This document shows, one piece after another, positions 52,515-61,044 of a stretch of DNA of 64,000 nt (positions within the stretch are counted from its first letter, which is position 1; every line of letters begins with the position of its first letter). A program made the translations under genes and the position numbers. A model generated the notes under the pieces. It searched no databases. It had not been told where the DNA came from and worked only from the letters and a program-made list of their open reading frames with translations. The stretch covers positions 272,497 through 336,496 of the forward strand of contig NZ_QAJI01000003.1 in assembly GCF_003852495.1 (NCBI RefSeq). The letters run 5' to 3'. Source of the DNA: Taibaiella sp. KBW10. GTDB taxonomy: Bacteria > Bacteroidota > Bacteroidia > Chitinophagales > Chitinophagaceae.

Positions 52515-53327
52515 ATGCGCAAACTTTTAATCATTGCATCCCTTTTCACAATACTCCTTTCTTCTTGCGGAGGCGTGGAGTCTTATTTAAAGAATAAGGA
52601 TGCCAATTTCAGATTGACAAAGGCCAATGAATACTACGAGAAGAAATCGTGGTATAAAGCAAATGCTTTATACGCTTCTCTGATCCCGGTTGTACGTGGT
52701 ACAAAGAACTATGAAGAGCTGGTATACCGCTATGCTTATTCTTTCTACAATATGAAAGACTACCTGAGTTCTTCATACCAGTTCCGGACTTTTGTAGACA
52801 ACTTTCCTTCCAGTAAAAGAGCGGAAGAATGTGAATATATGTATGCCATGAGTTTGTATAGTGATGCGCCCAAACCTAGTTTGGATCAATCCAGTACGAT
52901 TAAGGCAATGGCGGCTTTACATACCTTCACTTCTTTGTATAAGAATTCAAAATACACTTCAGACGCTAATAAGTACCTGGATATTTGCCGTGCAAAATTA
53001 GAACTGAAAGAAGCGAACGCCGCAAAATTGTATTTTGATATGGAGCAGTTCCAATCCGCAAAAGTCGCCTACAAAGCAGCTTTGGATGAATATCCGGAAT
53101 CGCAGAATGCCGATTATTATCATTATATGATTGTGCGTGCCAATTACCGCTACGCCCTGCGCAGCAGACTTGAAAAACAGGAAGAACGCTTTGCAGAAGT
53201 AGTATCAACTTATAATACTTTGAAAGAATTATATCCTCAATCAACTTATCTTAAAAACGCAGAAAGTATTAATGTGGCTGCGACTTCTCAAATTAATAAA
53301 TTACGTAAAAATAATGAGCACAACTAA
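52515..53327 (+). CDS. bamD: Outer-membrane protein assembly factor BamD
   Basis: 270 residues. Lipobox LLSSC with Cys18, then a series of TPR helices (about 35-240): LTKANEYYEKKSWYKANALYASLIPVVRG, YRYAYSFYNMKDYLSSSYQFRTFVDNFPSS, LYFDMEQFQSAKVAYKAALDEYPES. BamD is a periplasmic lipoprotein that helps BamA fold outer-membrane barrels such as the receptor and barrel proteins in this window. The spacing YxxGLxxY found in proteobacteria is modified, as usual here. The 3' end overlaps the omega-like gene by 14 bases, an arrangement common in Bacteroidota, so envelope assembly and RNA polymerase synthesis share a transcript. Confidence 0.92.
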   Translation: MRKLLIIASLFTILLSSCGGVESYLKNKDANFRLTKANEYYEKKSWYKANALYASLIPVVRGTKNYEELVYRYAYSFYNMKDYLSSSYQFRTFVDNFPSSKRAEECEYMYAMSLYSDAPKPSLDQSSTIKAMAALHTFTSLYKNSKYTSDANKYLDICRAKLELKEANAAKLYFDMEQFQSAKVAYKAALDEYPESQNADYYHYMIVRANYRYALRSRLEKQEERFAEVVSTYNTLKELYPQSTYLKNAESINVAATSQINKLRKNNEHN

Positions 53328-53640
53328 AAAACTCGTTTCGTCTTTAAACCCATTGATCGAAACTCGCGACGTAGCCGCAATGAAAGAAAAAACGGGCAAT
53401 ATTTATGAAACTATTGCTGTTATTGGCAGACGTGCAAATCAAATCAACGTTACGATGAAAGAAGAATTACATCGTAAATTAGAAGATTTCGCAAACCATA
53501 CGGATACTTTGGAAGAAGTTCATGAGAATAAAGAGCAAATCGAAATTTCTCGTTTTTATGAGCGTATGGCCAATCCGGTACTGCAATCAATCAACGAATT
53601 CAATAACGATAAAATTTATCATCGCAAAAAGGATCAATAA
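53314..53640 (+). CDS. rpoZ: RNA polymerase omega-like (Rpb6) subunit
   Basis: 108 residues. The omega/Rpb6 core is clear (about 27-70): GNIYETIAVIGRRANQINVTMKEELHRKLEDFA, where IAVIGRRANQI is the Bacteroidota equivalent of the omega helix that wraps the beta-prime C-terminus. It supports assembly of RNA polymerase. A tail of about 40 residues (EVHENKEQIEISRFYERMANPVLQSINEF) is normal for this phylum. The ATG at 53314 gives MSTTKKLVSSLNPL, with a 14-base overlap with bamD; the frame continues upstream without a start that fits. Confidence 0.9.
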   Translation: MSTTKKLVSSLNPLIETRDVAAMKEKTGNIYETIAVIGRRANQINVTMKEELHRKLEDFANHTDTLEEVHENKEQIEISRFYERMANPVLQSINEFNNDKIYHRKKDQ

Positions 53641-53660
53641 ACTCCTTTATGCTACTATAA

Positions 53661-53700
53661 AAGACAAGGCGCTATCTGCAACAGATAGCGCCTTATCTTT
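53661..53700. terminator. Terminator between omega-like gene and anti-sigma gene
   Basis: AAGACAAGGCGCTATCTG pairs with its complement over 18 bases with a single mismatch around loop CAA, followed by TTTTT. Between convergent genes, so it may act on both. Confidence 0.9.
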
Positions 53701-53734
53701 TTATGATCAATCGAAAATTATATTTATAACACTC

Positions 53735-54085
53735 CTATCGTTTGACCCCAAAATGGAAAAACAAATAGCAGATCACTATAAGCAAGAGCAACAATACGGT
53801 AATAACCATACCCTGCCAATGCCCCTGAATGCCTTTCTTTTTCTTCCCTTTTGAAGCCGTCTGTTTTCGGATTTGCTGTTGCAGCTGTACCGTGATGTTT
53901 TTTATTTTTTGTTTATCCTCCAGCTGCTCTAAACCTTCTACCGCATCATTCCAAAAAGGATCGTCCAGCTTATCCGATTCTGTATCATGTGCCTTATCAG
54001 GCGGCATGCTGCCCGAAACATAATTCCATAGCTGCTCCTCCTCATTAAGGCGCTCTTTCTGATATGGTATTTTATGCTTAGACAT
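53735..54085 (-). CDS. Minimal anti-sigma-like membrane protein
   Basis: 116 residues. The cytosolic part (1-90) is acidic to basic and helical (LNEEEQLWNYVSGSMPPDKAHD, DPFWNDAVEGLEQLED), with a KGKKKK patch just before one C-terminal membrane helix (about 92-112: MVITVLLLLLIVICYLFFHFG). Only a few residues reach the periplasm, so it has no FecR-type sensor domain. It overlaps the sigma factor gene by eight bases. By position and layout it is probably an anti-sigma factor that holds the sigma at the membrane; how it senses a signal is unclear. Confidence 0.7.
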   Translation of the reverse strand: MSKHKIPYQKERLNEEEQLWNYVSGSMPPDKAHDTESDKLDDPFWNDAVEGLEQLEDKQKIKNITVQLQQQIRKQTASKGKKKKGIQGHWQGMVITVLLLLLIVICYLFFHFGVKR

Positions 54086-54650
54086 ATTTGGCGTCTTTTT
54101 TAATTTGTTCTATCAGTATTTTCAGGTTTCGTTTCCCATTCTGAATATTACTTTTTACCTCTTTTATAGTATATGGACTTTCTGCGACGATCTGCTGATA
54201 GCTTTTCTTCTGCAGGTAAAATAATTCAATGCAATGACGCTGATCTTCTTTTAATAAAGCGATCGCCTGATGTAAGTAGTGAATATTTTGCTCTTCCTTC
54301 CAAAATTCGGCATCGGCGACTTCTGTTTCAGAGTGTACGTATTTCAAGGCTGTATCTTCTACAAAGTTTTTCTTTGTTCTGATCTGCGAGATACAGGCAT
54401 TTTGAGCAATCCGGTATAACCAGCCTCCAAAATTATCGATTTTATATTTCCCTATTTCCTGCAATGCTTTTACAAATACCTGCTGCACCATATCTTTCGC
54501 TTCATCTTCGTCTTTCAGGTATTTCATGCTTACCCCGAAGAGTCTCATGGTATACCGGCTCAACAACTCTCCCACATACACATTATTGCCTTCTTTATAG
54601 TAAAGAGCGAGCAGCGTTTCTTCGGAGATATGTTGTACGTTTTCTTGCAA
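54078..54650 (-). CDS. ECF-type RNA polymerase sigma-70 factor
   Basis: 190 residues. Region 2 (about 25-90: YTMRLFGVSMKYLKDEDEAKDMVQQVFVKALQEIGKYKIDNFGGWLYRIAQNACISQIRTKK) and region 4 (about 125-180: LKEDQRHCIELFYLQKKSYQQIVAESPYTIKEVKSNIQNGKRNLKILI) are clear. It is a second extracytoplasmic-type sigma in this window, distinct from the one at 21115. The start is TTG at 54650 (MQENVQHISEETLL), with no usable ATG. It is coupled by overlap to the anti-sigma-like gene. Confidence 0.92.
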   Translation of the reverse strand: MQENVQHISEETLLALYYKEGNNVYVGELLSRYTMRLFGVSMKYLKDEDEAKDMVQQVFVKALQEIGKYKIDNFGGWLYRIAQNACISQIRTKKNFVEDTALKYVHSETEVADAEFWKEEQNIHYLHQAIALLKEDQRHCIELFYLQKKSYQQIVAESPYTIKEVKSNIQNGKRNLKILIEQIKKDAKYV

Positions 54651-54709
54651 TGTTTCTTGAATTGAAGGCTTATATCAAAGATGCAGCCGCTGATAAGATT
54701 CCATAAATA

Positions 54710-55291
54710 TTATACCAGATCAGCCAATTCATCCTGGGTCTGGCTTCCTTTATCTTTGGTATACCATTGATGCATTTCCAATTCAAAGGCTTCAAAATCC
54801 CTACCCTTAGGATCGGCTTTCCAATCGTTCATTAGGGCTTGTGCCCCTTCTGGTCTTGGCCCCCAACGAAACAACATTTCATCCTGATCGTTAAAACAGA
54901 CTAATACCGGAATACTTTTAGTGCCATTTGTCAAGTATTGATTGATAATGGCTTCATTTTCGTCTCTTAATACAATAGTCAACGGAATAGCCGCCGCTTC
55001 GGCCAATGCCGCAATTACGGGCAGGTTTTGCGCACTATCGCCACACCAGGCTTCTGTAATAAGCCACCAGTTTTGTCCCGGTTTTGCTTTAAGCTTTGTG
55101 ATCAGATCTTCGCGGGGTACAAACGTTTTGTTCCAGCGCTTCATGCGTTGATAATTCAGCTTGGTATAGAAGGCATATTTTTCATCTTCCGCCTTTTCAT
55201 CTTTTGCTTCATTATGAGTGATCACCTCTTCGGCGTACTGCATAAAGGCCGTGTAATCAAAATTGCGTAATGCCGTCTTAAAGATATTCAT
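54710..55291 (-). CDS. Thioredoxin-fold protein with a single active-site cysteine
   Basis: 193 residues, no signal peptide. The core (about 72-170) is a thioredoxin fold: NWWLITEAWCGDSAQNLPVIAALAEAAA, with Cys83 as first cysteine but Asp-Ser instead of Pro-Cys after it, so only one of the two redox cysteines is present. The cis-proline loop appears in GTKSIPVLVCF. Such WCGDS proteins are frequent in Bacteroidota and may act through mixed disulfides, glutathione-like thiols or as chaperones. It is a single gene with a -7 box at 55319-55326. Confidence 0.82.
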   Translation of the reverse strand: MNIFKTALRNFDYTAFMQYAEEVITHNEAKDEKAEDEKYAFYTKLNYQRMKRWNKTFVPREDLITKLKAKPGQNWWLITEAWCGDSAQNLPVIAALAEAAAIPLTIVLRDENEAIINQYLTNGTKSIPVLVCFNDQDEMLFRWGPRPEGAQALMNDWKADPKGRDFEAFELEMHQWYTKDKGSQTQDELADLV

Positions 55292-55318
55292 ATCCGTGCT
55301 TGTTCTGTTTTAAGTTGT

Positions 55319-55326
55319 CAAAGATA
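55319..55326 (-). promoter_or_regulatory. -7 promoter box of the thioredoxin-fold gene
   Basis: TATCTTTG on the minus strand, 27 bases before the ATG, with TTTC at the -33 position and a 19-base spacer. Confidence 0.55.
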
Positions 55327-55348
55327 ATATTTTTATGCTTGACGCGAA

Positions 55349-55381
55349 AAAGGAGCTGAAAGGTTTCCCTTCAGCTCCTTT
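55349..55381 (-). terminator. Terminator of the propeller lipoprotein gene
   Basis: AAAGGAGCTGAA pairs perfectly with its complement over 12 bases, with an inner AGG/CCC, and a T-run on the minus strand. Confidence 0.88.
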
Positions 55382-55400
55382 CTAATAATACTTTTTTATT

Positions 55401-56549
55401 TTAGTACGGATAATTACCGCTAATGGAGGGTACAACACTACCAGAAATAGTATCTAAGATCATAGATGCATTCATGGTTGCATTGGTATTGTAAGTCCAT
55501 TTTTGGGCTCCGGTTTCGCTATTTAAAGCATATAAATTTTTATCGTAAGAATTGAAATACAATGTATTTCCATAGGCCAAAGGAGAACTGGTGATCACGC
55601 TGAAGCTTAAGAATTTCCATTTCAGGGTTCCGTCAATGATATTTAAAGCATACAAGTTGTAATCATTAGACCCGAAATATACATTTTGATCATATACAAA
55701 AGGGGAAGAAGAAATACGATCGGCTGCGGTATATTTCCAACGTAATAAACCCGTAGCAGAATCAACAGAATACAATTGACGGTCATTGCTACCCACAATT
55801 ACATTACCACCGATAGAGATCGGAGAGCTCTTAATTGCAGCACCGGTAGGGTATGTCCAATAAGTACTACCATCATTAGAATTGAAGGCATATAACTGAC
55901 CATCGTCATTACCGGCATACAGGTAATTGCTGTTTGCGGCACATATAGAAGAGTTAAAAATACCGGCACCGGTTACACCTTTTTTCCATACCTGGGCACC
56001 TGTAGCGGCTTTAAGCGCATATACATTTGTATCTGCTACAAAAAATACTGTTTTGTCCGTTCCTGTTTTAATCACATTTATTGTCGGTGTCGTTAATACC
56101 GGAACACCGGCTGTGTAACTCCAAACGGCGTTAAAATTATCATTAGGATCGATCAGCTTAACGGTACTTCCTATTGGAATTACTAATTTATTGTCATACA
56201 CCAAAGGCGTACCAAATACAGGCCCACCCAAAGATTTTGTTCCCTCAATGGCACCATTTTTAGGATTGATCTTATAGATCATACCGGCAACATCTACAAC
56301 ATAGAGCTTCCTGGAGATCACCACAGGCGTCGCGTAAACATCATTATTGACTTTAGCTTCCCAACGTTTTGTACCAGTTCCCGGCTCTAAAGCATATACC
56401 GTTTTATTACTATTTACGGCATATACAGACGCCACATAAGGGATTGCCAAGGCATCATCTGTACTATAGGTTTTCTTACAGGATTGTAAAGAATACATCA
56501 TAGAAAGCAAAGCAGCACTACCTAAAACTATTTTCTTCAGAGTTGTCAT
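55401..56549 (-). CDS. PQQ-type beta-propeller lipoprotein (BamB-like)
   Basis: 382 residues. Lipobox SLQSC with Cys24, then about eight repeats of the PQQ-propeller type, each near 40 residues, with the motifs VYALEPGTGTKRWEAKV, YAFNSNDGSTYWTYPTGAAIKSSPI, LYSVDSATGLLRWKYTAADRISSSPFVY and LYALNSETGAQKWTY. The same fold is found in BamB, which aids outer-membrane assembly, and in PQQ dehydrogenases; no PQQ- or metal-binding residues are visible, so it is more likely a structural or binding protein anchored in a membrane. The gene is followed by a terminator and preceded by a GC-rich hairpin. Confidence 0.85.
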   Translation of the reverse strand: MTTLKKIVLGSAALLSMMYSLQSCKKTYSTDDALAIPYVASVYAVNSNKTVYALEPGTGTKRWEAKVNNDVYATPVVISRKLYVVDVAGMIYKINPKNGAIEGTKSLGGPVFGTPLVYDNKLVIPIGSTVKLIDPNDNFNAVWSYTAGVPVLTTPTINVIKTGTDKTVFFVADTNVYALKAATGAQVWKKGVTGAGIFNSSICAANSNYLYAGNDDGQLYAFNSNDGSTYWTYPTGAAIKSSPISIGGNVIVGSNDRQLYSVDSATGLLRWKYTAADRISSSPFVYDQNVYFGSNDYNLYALNIIDGTLKWKFLSFSVITSSPLAYGNTLYFNSYDKNLYALNSETGAQKWTYNTNATMNASMILDTISGSVVPSISGNYPY

Positions 56550-56590
56550 TAATATCTATTTTCTTATGTTTTGTTACTTGTTATAATACC

Positions 56591-56619
56591 TGATGCGCGC
56601 GCCTTCGGCGCGCGCATCA
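56591..56619. terminator. GC-rich hairpin between two envelope genes
   Basis: TGATGCGCGCGCC pairs perfectly with its complement over 13 bases around loop TTC. It lacks a clear T-run on either side, so its role as terminator for the gene at 56635 is uncertain. Confidence 0.6.
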
Positions 56620-56634
56620 GCATCAGTGCTGTAT

Positions 56635-59124
56635 TTATCTGATTAAGGTTACATTTCCTTGATAGCGTTCTTCAAGGCCATCTTTGAACTTAACATTAAT
56701 GATATATACATATACACCTCCAGGTTGTTCTTTACTGTTTAAGGTACCATCCCAACCTCTACCATCGGTTTTGGTTGTATAGAATACTTTCTCTCCCCAA
56801 CGGTTAAATACGGTCATTTCAAAACTAGTAACGCCTCTGGACAATAAGCTTCTTGGTAAGAAGAAATCACTATTACCATCTCCGTTTGGTGTAAAGGCAT
56901 TTGGAATATCGATATAACAATCTTTCTTGATGGACACACTATCCGTAGTAGAACAATCTGCGCCATTAGTAGCAGTGAGGCTATATACTCCAGGACCTTT
57001 AGCAGCAATAGCAGATGTCGTTTCACCAGTATTCCATTTATAAGTTACACCTGTATTAGTTGCTTTATTTTTAAGGGTGATTGGTACACCACGATAACAC
57101 AGTGTAGTATCTCCACCTAAATCAACCACAGGGAAATTATTAATCGTAATATTTTTTGTATAACTCACATCCGGACAACTTCTGTATGATACCGTCATTT
57201 TAACGGCATAACCACCAGGAGTAGGATAAGCATAACTGATACCTGGCAAAGCAGCTGTTTGTAAGGTTCCGCCATCTCCAAAATCCCATGATACACCTGT
57301 CGGATTAAATCCATAGTCGGTAGTCACATTAATTTTTTCTCCGGCACAGATATTCGTGCGATCAATAATAAACTCAGGTGTCATTACAGAATCGACAGTT
57401 ACCCATTGCTGTGTAGAGTCAATACAACCAAATTGGTTCACTGCTTTTAACTTGATTAAATAGCGACCGCTTATAGGATATTGATGGGTTGGCGTTTGCA
57501 TGATAGAAGTTACACCATTACCAAAATCCCAATGCCAGCTTACAAATTCGTTATTCGTATAGTTCGGGTTAAATACAAGATTTGTATTCACACAAGTAAT
57601 AGAATCGGTTTCAAAGCGTGCTTTATAAGTAGGCGAGTCTACAACTACGTCAAACTTACGTTTACATCCTCTGCGGTTTTCCACTTCAACAATGTAATTA
57701 CCGGCAGCAATATTTTTGAAGGTATCTCCCAGATTTGTAAAGTTCACAGATTTCAACACATTGAAAGCAGGATCCATCCAGGTAATTTTGAATTTCGAAG
57801 TATCATTTAGTGGTTGCTTAATCCAAGCCAGGCCATTAATCTGATCACGGCAAGGTGGCTGAGAGCCAACTGTAAAGTTGCCGTTAAACTGTAATACATA
57901 TACGGTATAGGTTACTGTTTTAATGCTGGAAATCGGACAACCATCATCTCTATACGTAATAAAGAACTGATAAGTACCGGCAGCAACCGTATTCAATATC
58001 CAGGAAAAATGTGCCGTAGGATTAGGAGTACCGTTATTGGTTACATTAAAGGTAGCACCGGTAGGAATATTCGTAGCGGTAATGGTTACATTATCACCTT
58101 GCTGATCGGTTACCGGTACATCAAAGGCGAAAGTTGCCGTTTGCGCTTCACAAGTTTCAAACTGAACACTGCTTGGAGTGCTTGGTAATAAGTCGCCGTT
58201 TTGCGCGCCGGATACTGGTGTGGAAGGTGCCGTATTGGTACAATTTTGTAAAATTACGAATAACATTTCACGGGAAGTTGTACCGACAATCACTCCATTT
58301 CTAGTCTCCGTTACTTTGGTAACTACAACACTATTAACCAGTGCATTAGGTGTAAAGTCTGTTTGACCTGTTGTTCCGGAGAAGATAAACGTGCCCGGAG
58401 CGGCAGGTAAAGGTTGTACTGCCGTATAAGGAGCTGTATAAGTAACATTAGCAGTACCCAATGGGTTGGTAATAGCAGACACCATGCTAAAACTCATTAC
58501 ATCACCTTCTGTTTCTACCGCACCAAGGCTAAAAGACTGAGGTTGGTTCAGACAGAAAAATGGAGAAGGGTCTGAGGTAAAGGTTGGTGAGCTGTTTTGG
58601 CCGGCCACATTATTCAACGTAGCAGCAATATACATCGTACCTACGTTTGAGGCATTTTGAATAATATTACTTCTACCAGCCGAGGTAGTTACTAAATCAC
58701 TGTTAAAGGCAAAACGCCAATCCGCAGAGGTTCCGTTCAGAACAATATTACCGCGGAAGGTAAATTTCTTGATCCCAACAATGGTTCCGCCAGGACTACA
58801 AGTAGTGCTCGTCAGCTGAGTGGCACATACGGGAGAAATAAGGATATCACTTTCTGCATTCACTCTTGGAATGTTTACCGTTGAGATCAAAGCGCCTGCA
58901 TTATAAATATTTAAGCCTGCAGAACTTGCCCCGGTAAAAGAACCGAAGGCAGCACCACTACAATCCCCATAGATAACTATCTGTACCTGATAGGTATGGT
59001 TTGTTCCTGTAGAAGAAACATATTTATAGGTTACCTCTCCGCCTACAACATGGGATGCAAATGCATTATTGCCAAACAGGAAGCATAACACGGTACACAA
59101 CAATAGGGAATAAATTTTTCTCAT
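56635..59124 (-). CDS. T9SS type B cargo with PKD domains
   Basis: 829 residues. Signal peptide ends near NNAFA (about residue 23). The N-terminal 350 residues (SHVVGGEVTYKYVSSTGTNHTYQVQIVIYGDCS) form a region seen in many gliding-motility-type proteins of the phylum. Two or more PKD domains follow (about 500-690: WHWDFGNGVTSIMQTPTHQYPISGRYLIKLKAVN and VSWDFGDGGTLQTAALPGISYAYPTPGGYAVKM). An Ig-like unit (about 695-745) and a type B sorting domain close the protein: IPNAFTPNGDGNSDFFLP, FNRWGEKVFYTT, GWDGTLN, ending QGNVTLIR. Exported by the type IX system, likely to the cell surface. The TTG at 59130 is ignored in favour of the ATG at 59124. Confidence 0.88.
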   Translation of the reverse strand: MRKIYSLLLCTVLCFLFGNNAFASHVVGGEVTYKYVSSTGTNHTYQVQIVIYGDCSGAAFGSFTGASSAGLNIYNAGALISTVNIPRVNAESDILISPVCATQLTSTTCSPGGTIVGIKKFTFRGNIVLNGTSADWRFAFNSDLVTTSAGRSNIIQNASNVGTMYIAATLNNVAGQNSSPTFTSDPSPFFCLNQPQSFSLGAVETEGDVMSFSMVSAITNPLGTANVTYTAPYTAVQPLPAAPGTFIFSGTTGQTDFTPNALVNSVVVTKVTETRNGVIVGTTSREMLFVILQNCTNTAPSTPVSGAQNGDLLPSTPSSVQFETCEAQTATFAFDVPVTDQQGDNVTITATNIPTGATFNVTNNGTPNPTAHFSWILNTVAAGTYQFFITYRDDGCPISSIKTVTYTVYVLQFNGNFTVGSQPPCRDQINGLAWIKQPLNDTSKFKITWMDPAFNVLKSVNFTNLGDTFKNIAAGNYIVEVENRRGCKRKFDVVVDSPTYKARFETDSITCVNTNLVFNPNYTNNEFVSWHWDFGNGVTSIMQTPTHQYPISGRYLIKLKAVNQFGCIDSTQQWVTVDSVMTPEFIIDRTNICAGEKINVTTDYGFNPTGVSWDFGDGGTLQTAALPGISYAYPTPGGYAVKMTVSYRSCPDVSYTKNITINNFPVVDLGGDTTLCYRGVPITLKNKATNTGVTYKWNTGETTSAIAAKGPGVYSLTATNGADCSTTDSVSIKKDCYIDIPNAFTPNGDGNSDFFLPRSLLSRGVTSFEMTVFNRWGEKVFYTTKTDGRGWDGTLNSKEQPGGVYVYIINVKFKDGLEERYQGNVTLIR

Positions 59125-59330
59125 AATCAAAATTTATATTTTTTTAAGTTTTGAAACCTCATGGTAAAGTGTAAAAAACCCAATATGATGAGTAAAAGTA
59201 AAAAAAATGTTTCTCAAATCATAATATTGAGTCCTTTTTTTTTAACATTTCGATAATTACACTCTTCCCATACCCATAAGACGGCTTCCCTAAAATATTG
59301 GTTGGAAAAACATTACGATATTTTAAAATA

Positions 59331-59361
59331 TTGATATCTCCATCTAAATCGCTTATTTTTG
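59331..59361 (+). promoter_or_regulatory. Promoter of the thioredoxin-peroxidase pair
   Basis: TTG at 59331-59333, a 20-base spacer, then TATTTTTG at 59354-59361. A very short leader of a few bases remains before the ATG at 59366. Confidence 0.7.
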
Positions 59362-59365
59362 TAGT

Positions 59366-59965
59366 ATGACAAAGTATGTTTTCTATATTACCTTTATATG
59401 GGCTACCCTAGCCTGTTTCGGCAGCTTTGCGCAGGAATATGAACAAAAAGAGGAAGACCATACCCATAATTTTTCTATTCCCGAATCTTTTATTTACAAT
59501 ACTAAAAACTGGACCAATACAAACATACTAAACCAGCAGGAAGTTGTGCTTTGGAATATGTTGGATAGTGGCTATGTCATTATTCATGAATATTTTATGA
59601 TTGACTGCCGCCCTTGCATCACTGCAGGGAAAGGTTTGGAAAAAGTTGTCGCTTCCCTCAAAGAAAAATTTCCAGGAAAGATCAAATACTACCAAACCGT
59701 TTACGAGAACGAATCTACGGAGAAAATGGCCAAAAAATGGGTCAAGGAAAATAAATTTACCCCCGATGCTTTATTTATCAAAGGAGCAGAAGAAGTAGCT
59801 TTTTACGGAGGAATGGGCATGCCCACTATTGTGGTCGTAGGTGATGGACCAAGACATAAGGGTTTCTATAAACGCCAAGGCTATACGCCCTTAGAAAACG
59901 GCAAAATCATTAAAGCAGTACGACATGCGGCAGAAGTATCTAAGAGTAAATTTGTAGCAGAATGA
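59366..59965 (+). CDS. Secreted thioredoxin-fold protein
   Basis: 199 residues. Signal peptide to about residue 23 (GSFAQ). The mature part is a thioredoxin fold with the active site DCRPC (Cys81, Cys84) instead of WCGPC, and a cis-proline in GMPTIVVVG. It should act in the periplasm, most likely as a reductase. The stop overlaps the ATG of the cytochrome c peroxidase gene (ATGA), so the two are translated together; it may keep the haem-binding cysteines of that peroxidase reduced. This role is inferred from position. Confidence 0.82.
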   Translation: MTKYVFYITFIWATLACFGSFAQEYEQKEEDHTHNFSIPESFIYNTKNWTNTNILNQQEVVLWNMLDSGYVIIHEYFMIDCRPCITAGKGLEKVVASLKEKFPGKIKYYQTVYENESTEKMAKKWVKENKFTPDALFIKGAEEVAFYGGMGMPTIVVVGDGPRHKGFYKRQGYTPLENGKIIKAVRHAAEVSKSKFVAE

Positions 59966-61044
59966 AATTAAGTAAAACATGGCTGGCCGTTATTGGACTG
60001 GCTGGCCTTTCGATTATCCTCAGTGCTGCTCAAAAAGAAAAAGCAATTACTTACAAGCCTACACCGTATAAGCTTTCCCTCCCTGAGTTTGTGTATGATT
60101 ATTTTGAACCGATGCCTATGCCGGCCAATAACCCTATGACCCAGGAAGGAGTCGCGCTTGGCAGGTATCTATTTTATGATGGGATCCTAAGTGAAAACAG
60201 AACTATGAGTTGCGGAGGCTGCCACCGGCAGGCCAATGCCTTTTCTGATCCCCGCCAATTTAGCTTTGGCGTACGCGGCGACCTTGGTATTAAACAATCG
60301 ATGAGCCTGGTCAATTTGGGCTGGAGTCATTTTTTATTTTGGGACGGACGTGCCAAATCGCTCGAAGCACAGGGCCATGATCCTATTACCAATCCCATCG
60401 AAATGGCCAGTAACTGGAAACTGATCCTGCCAAGGTTACAGACGCATGCCGATTACCCGAAAATGTTTTATAAAGCTTTTGGAACGACAAAGATTGACAG
60501 TAGCCTGGTTTTAAAGGCACTTTCTCAGTTCCAAAGGAGTATCGTTTCTTTCAATTCAAGATTTGATGCCTATTTTTTCGGTGGGGATGCCAGTGTATTT
60601 ACCAAAGAAGAAGAGCGGGGCATGGATTTGTTTTTCAGCGAAGGCGCCTCCTGTAACCACTGCCACAGTGATGTATTGTTGACCGATAATTTTTTCCGTA
60701 ATAACGGCTTAGATCTCAAACCGGATTCCGGTATGGCCAAAAATACACTGTTGGCAAAAGATATTGGCAAAATGAGGGTACCTACCCTGCGCAATATTGC
60801 CCTTACCGCCCCGTATATGCATGATGGCCGTTTTAAGACGCTGGAAGAAGTGGTTAATTTTTATTTTGATAAGGTGAATGCACAATCACCCAATCTGGAT
60901 GAGCACATGACGATGCTCACCAATCGTGTGTATGTTCCGGAAAGCGACCGTAAGGCTTTGGTGGCCTTTTTAAAAACCTTTACCGACTCTACACTGATAC
61001 AAAACAAGGCCTATAGCGATCCTTTTGCTTTTGATGCAGACTAA
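59962..61044 (+). CDS. Di-haem cytochrome c peroxidase
   Basis: 360 residues. Signal peptide to about residue 23. Two haem c sites: CGGCH (Cys84, Cys87, His88) and CNHCH (Cys231, Cys234, His235). Family blocks GVALGRYLFYDGILSENRTMSCGGCH, SLVNLGWSHFLFWDGRAKSLEAQ and MRVPTLRNIALTAPYMHDGRFKTLEEVVNFY match the MauG/cytochrome c peroxidase family. It reduces hydrogen peroxide with electrons from a cytochrome in the periplasm. The 3' end overlaps the convergent potassium channel gene by four bases. Confidence 0.94.
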   Translation: MKLSKTWLAVIGLAGLSIILSAAQKEKAITYKPTPYKLSLPEFVYDYFEPMPMPANNPMTQEGVALGRYLFYDGILSENRTMSCGGCHRQANAFSDPRQFSFGVRGDLGIKQSMSLVNLGWSHFLFWDGRAKSLEAQGHDPITNPIEMASNWKLILPRLQTHADYPKMFYKAFGTTKIDSSLVLKALSQFQRSIVSFNSRFDAYFFGGDASVFTKEEERGMDLFFSEGASCNHCHSDVLLTDNFFRNNGLDLKPDSGMAKNTLLAKDIGKMRVPTLRNIALTAPYMHDGRFKTLEEVVNFYFDKVNAQSPNLDEHMTMLTNRVYVPESDRKALVAFLKTFTDSTLIQNKAYSDPFAFDAD

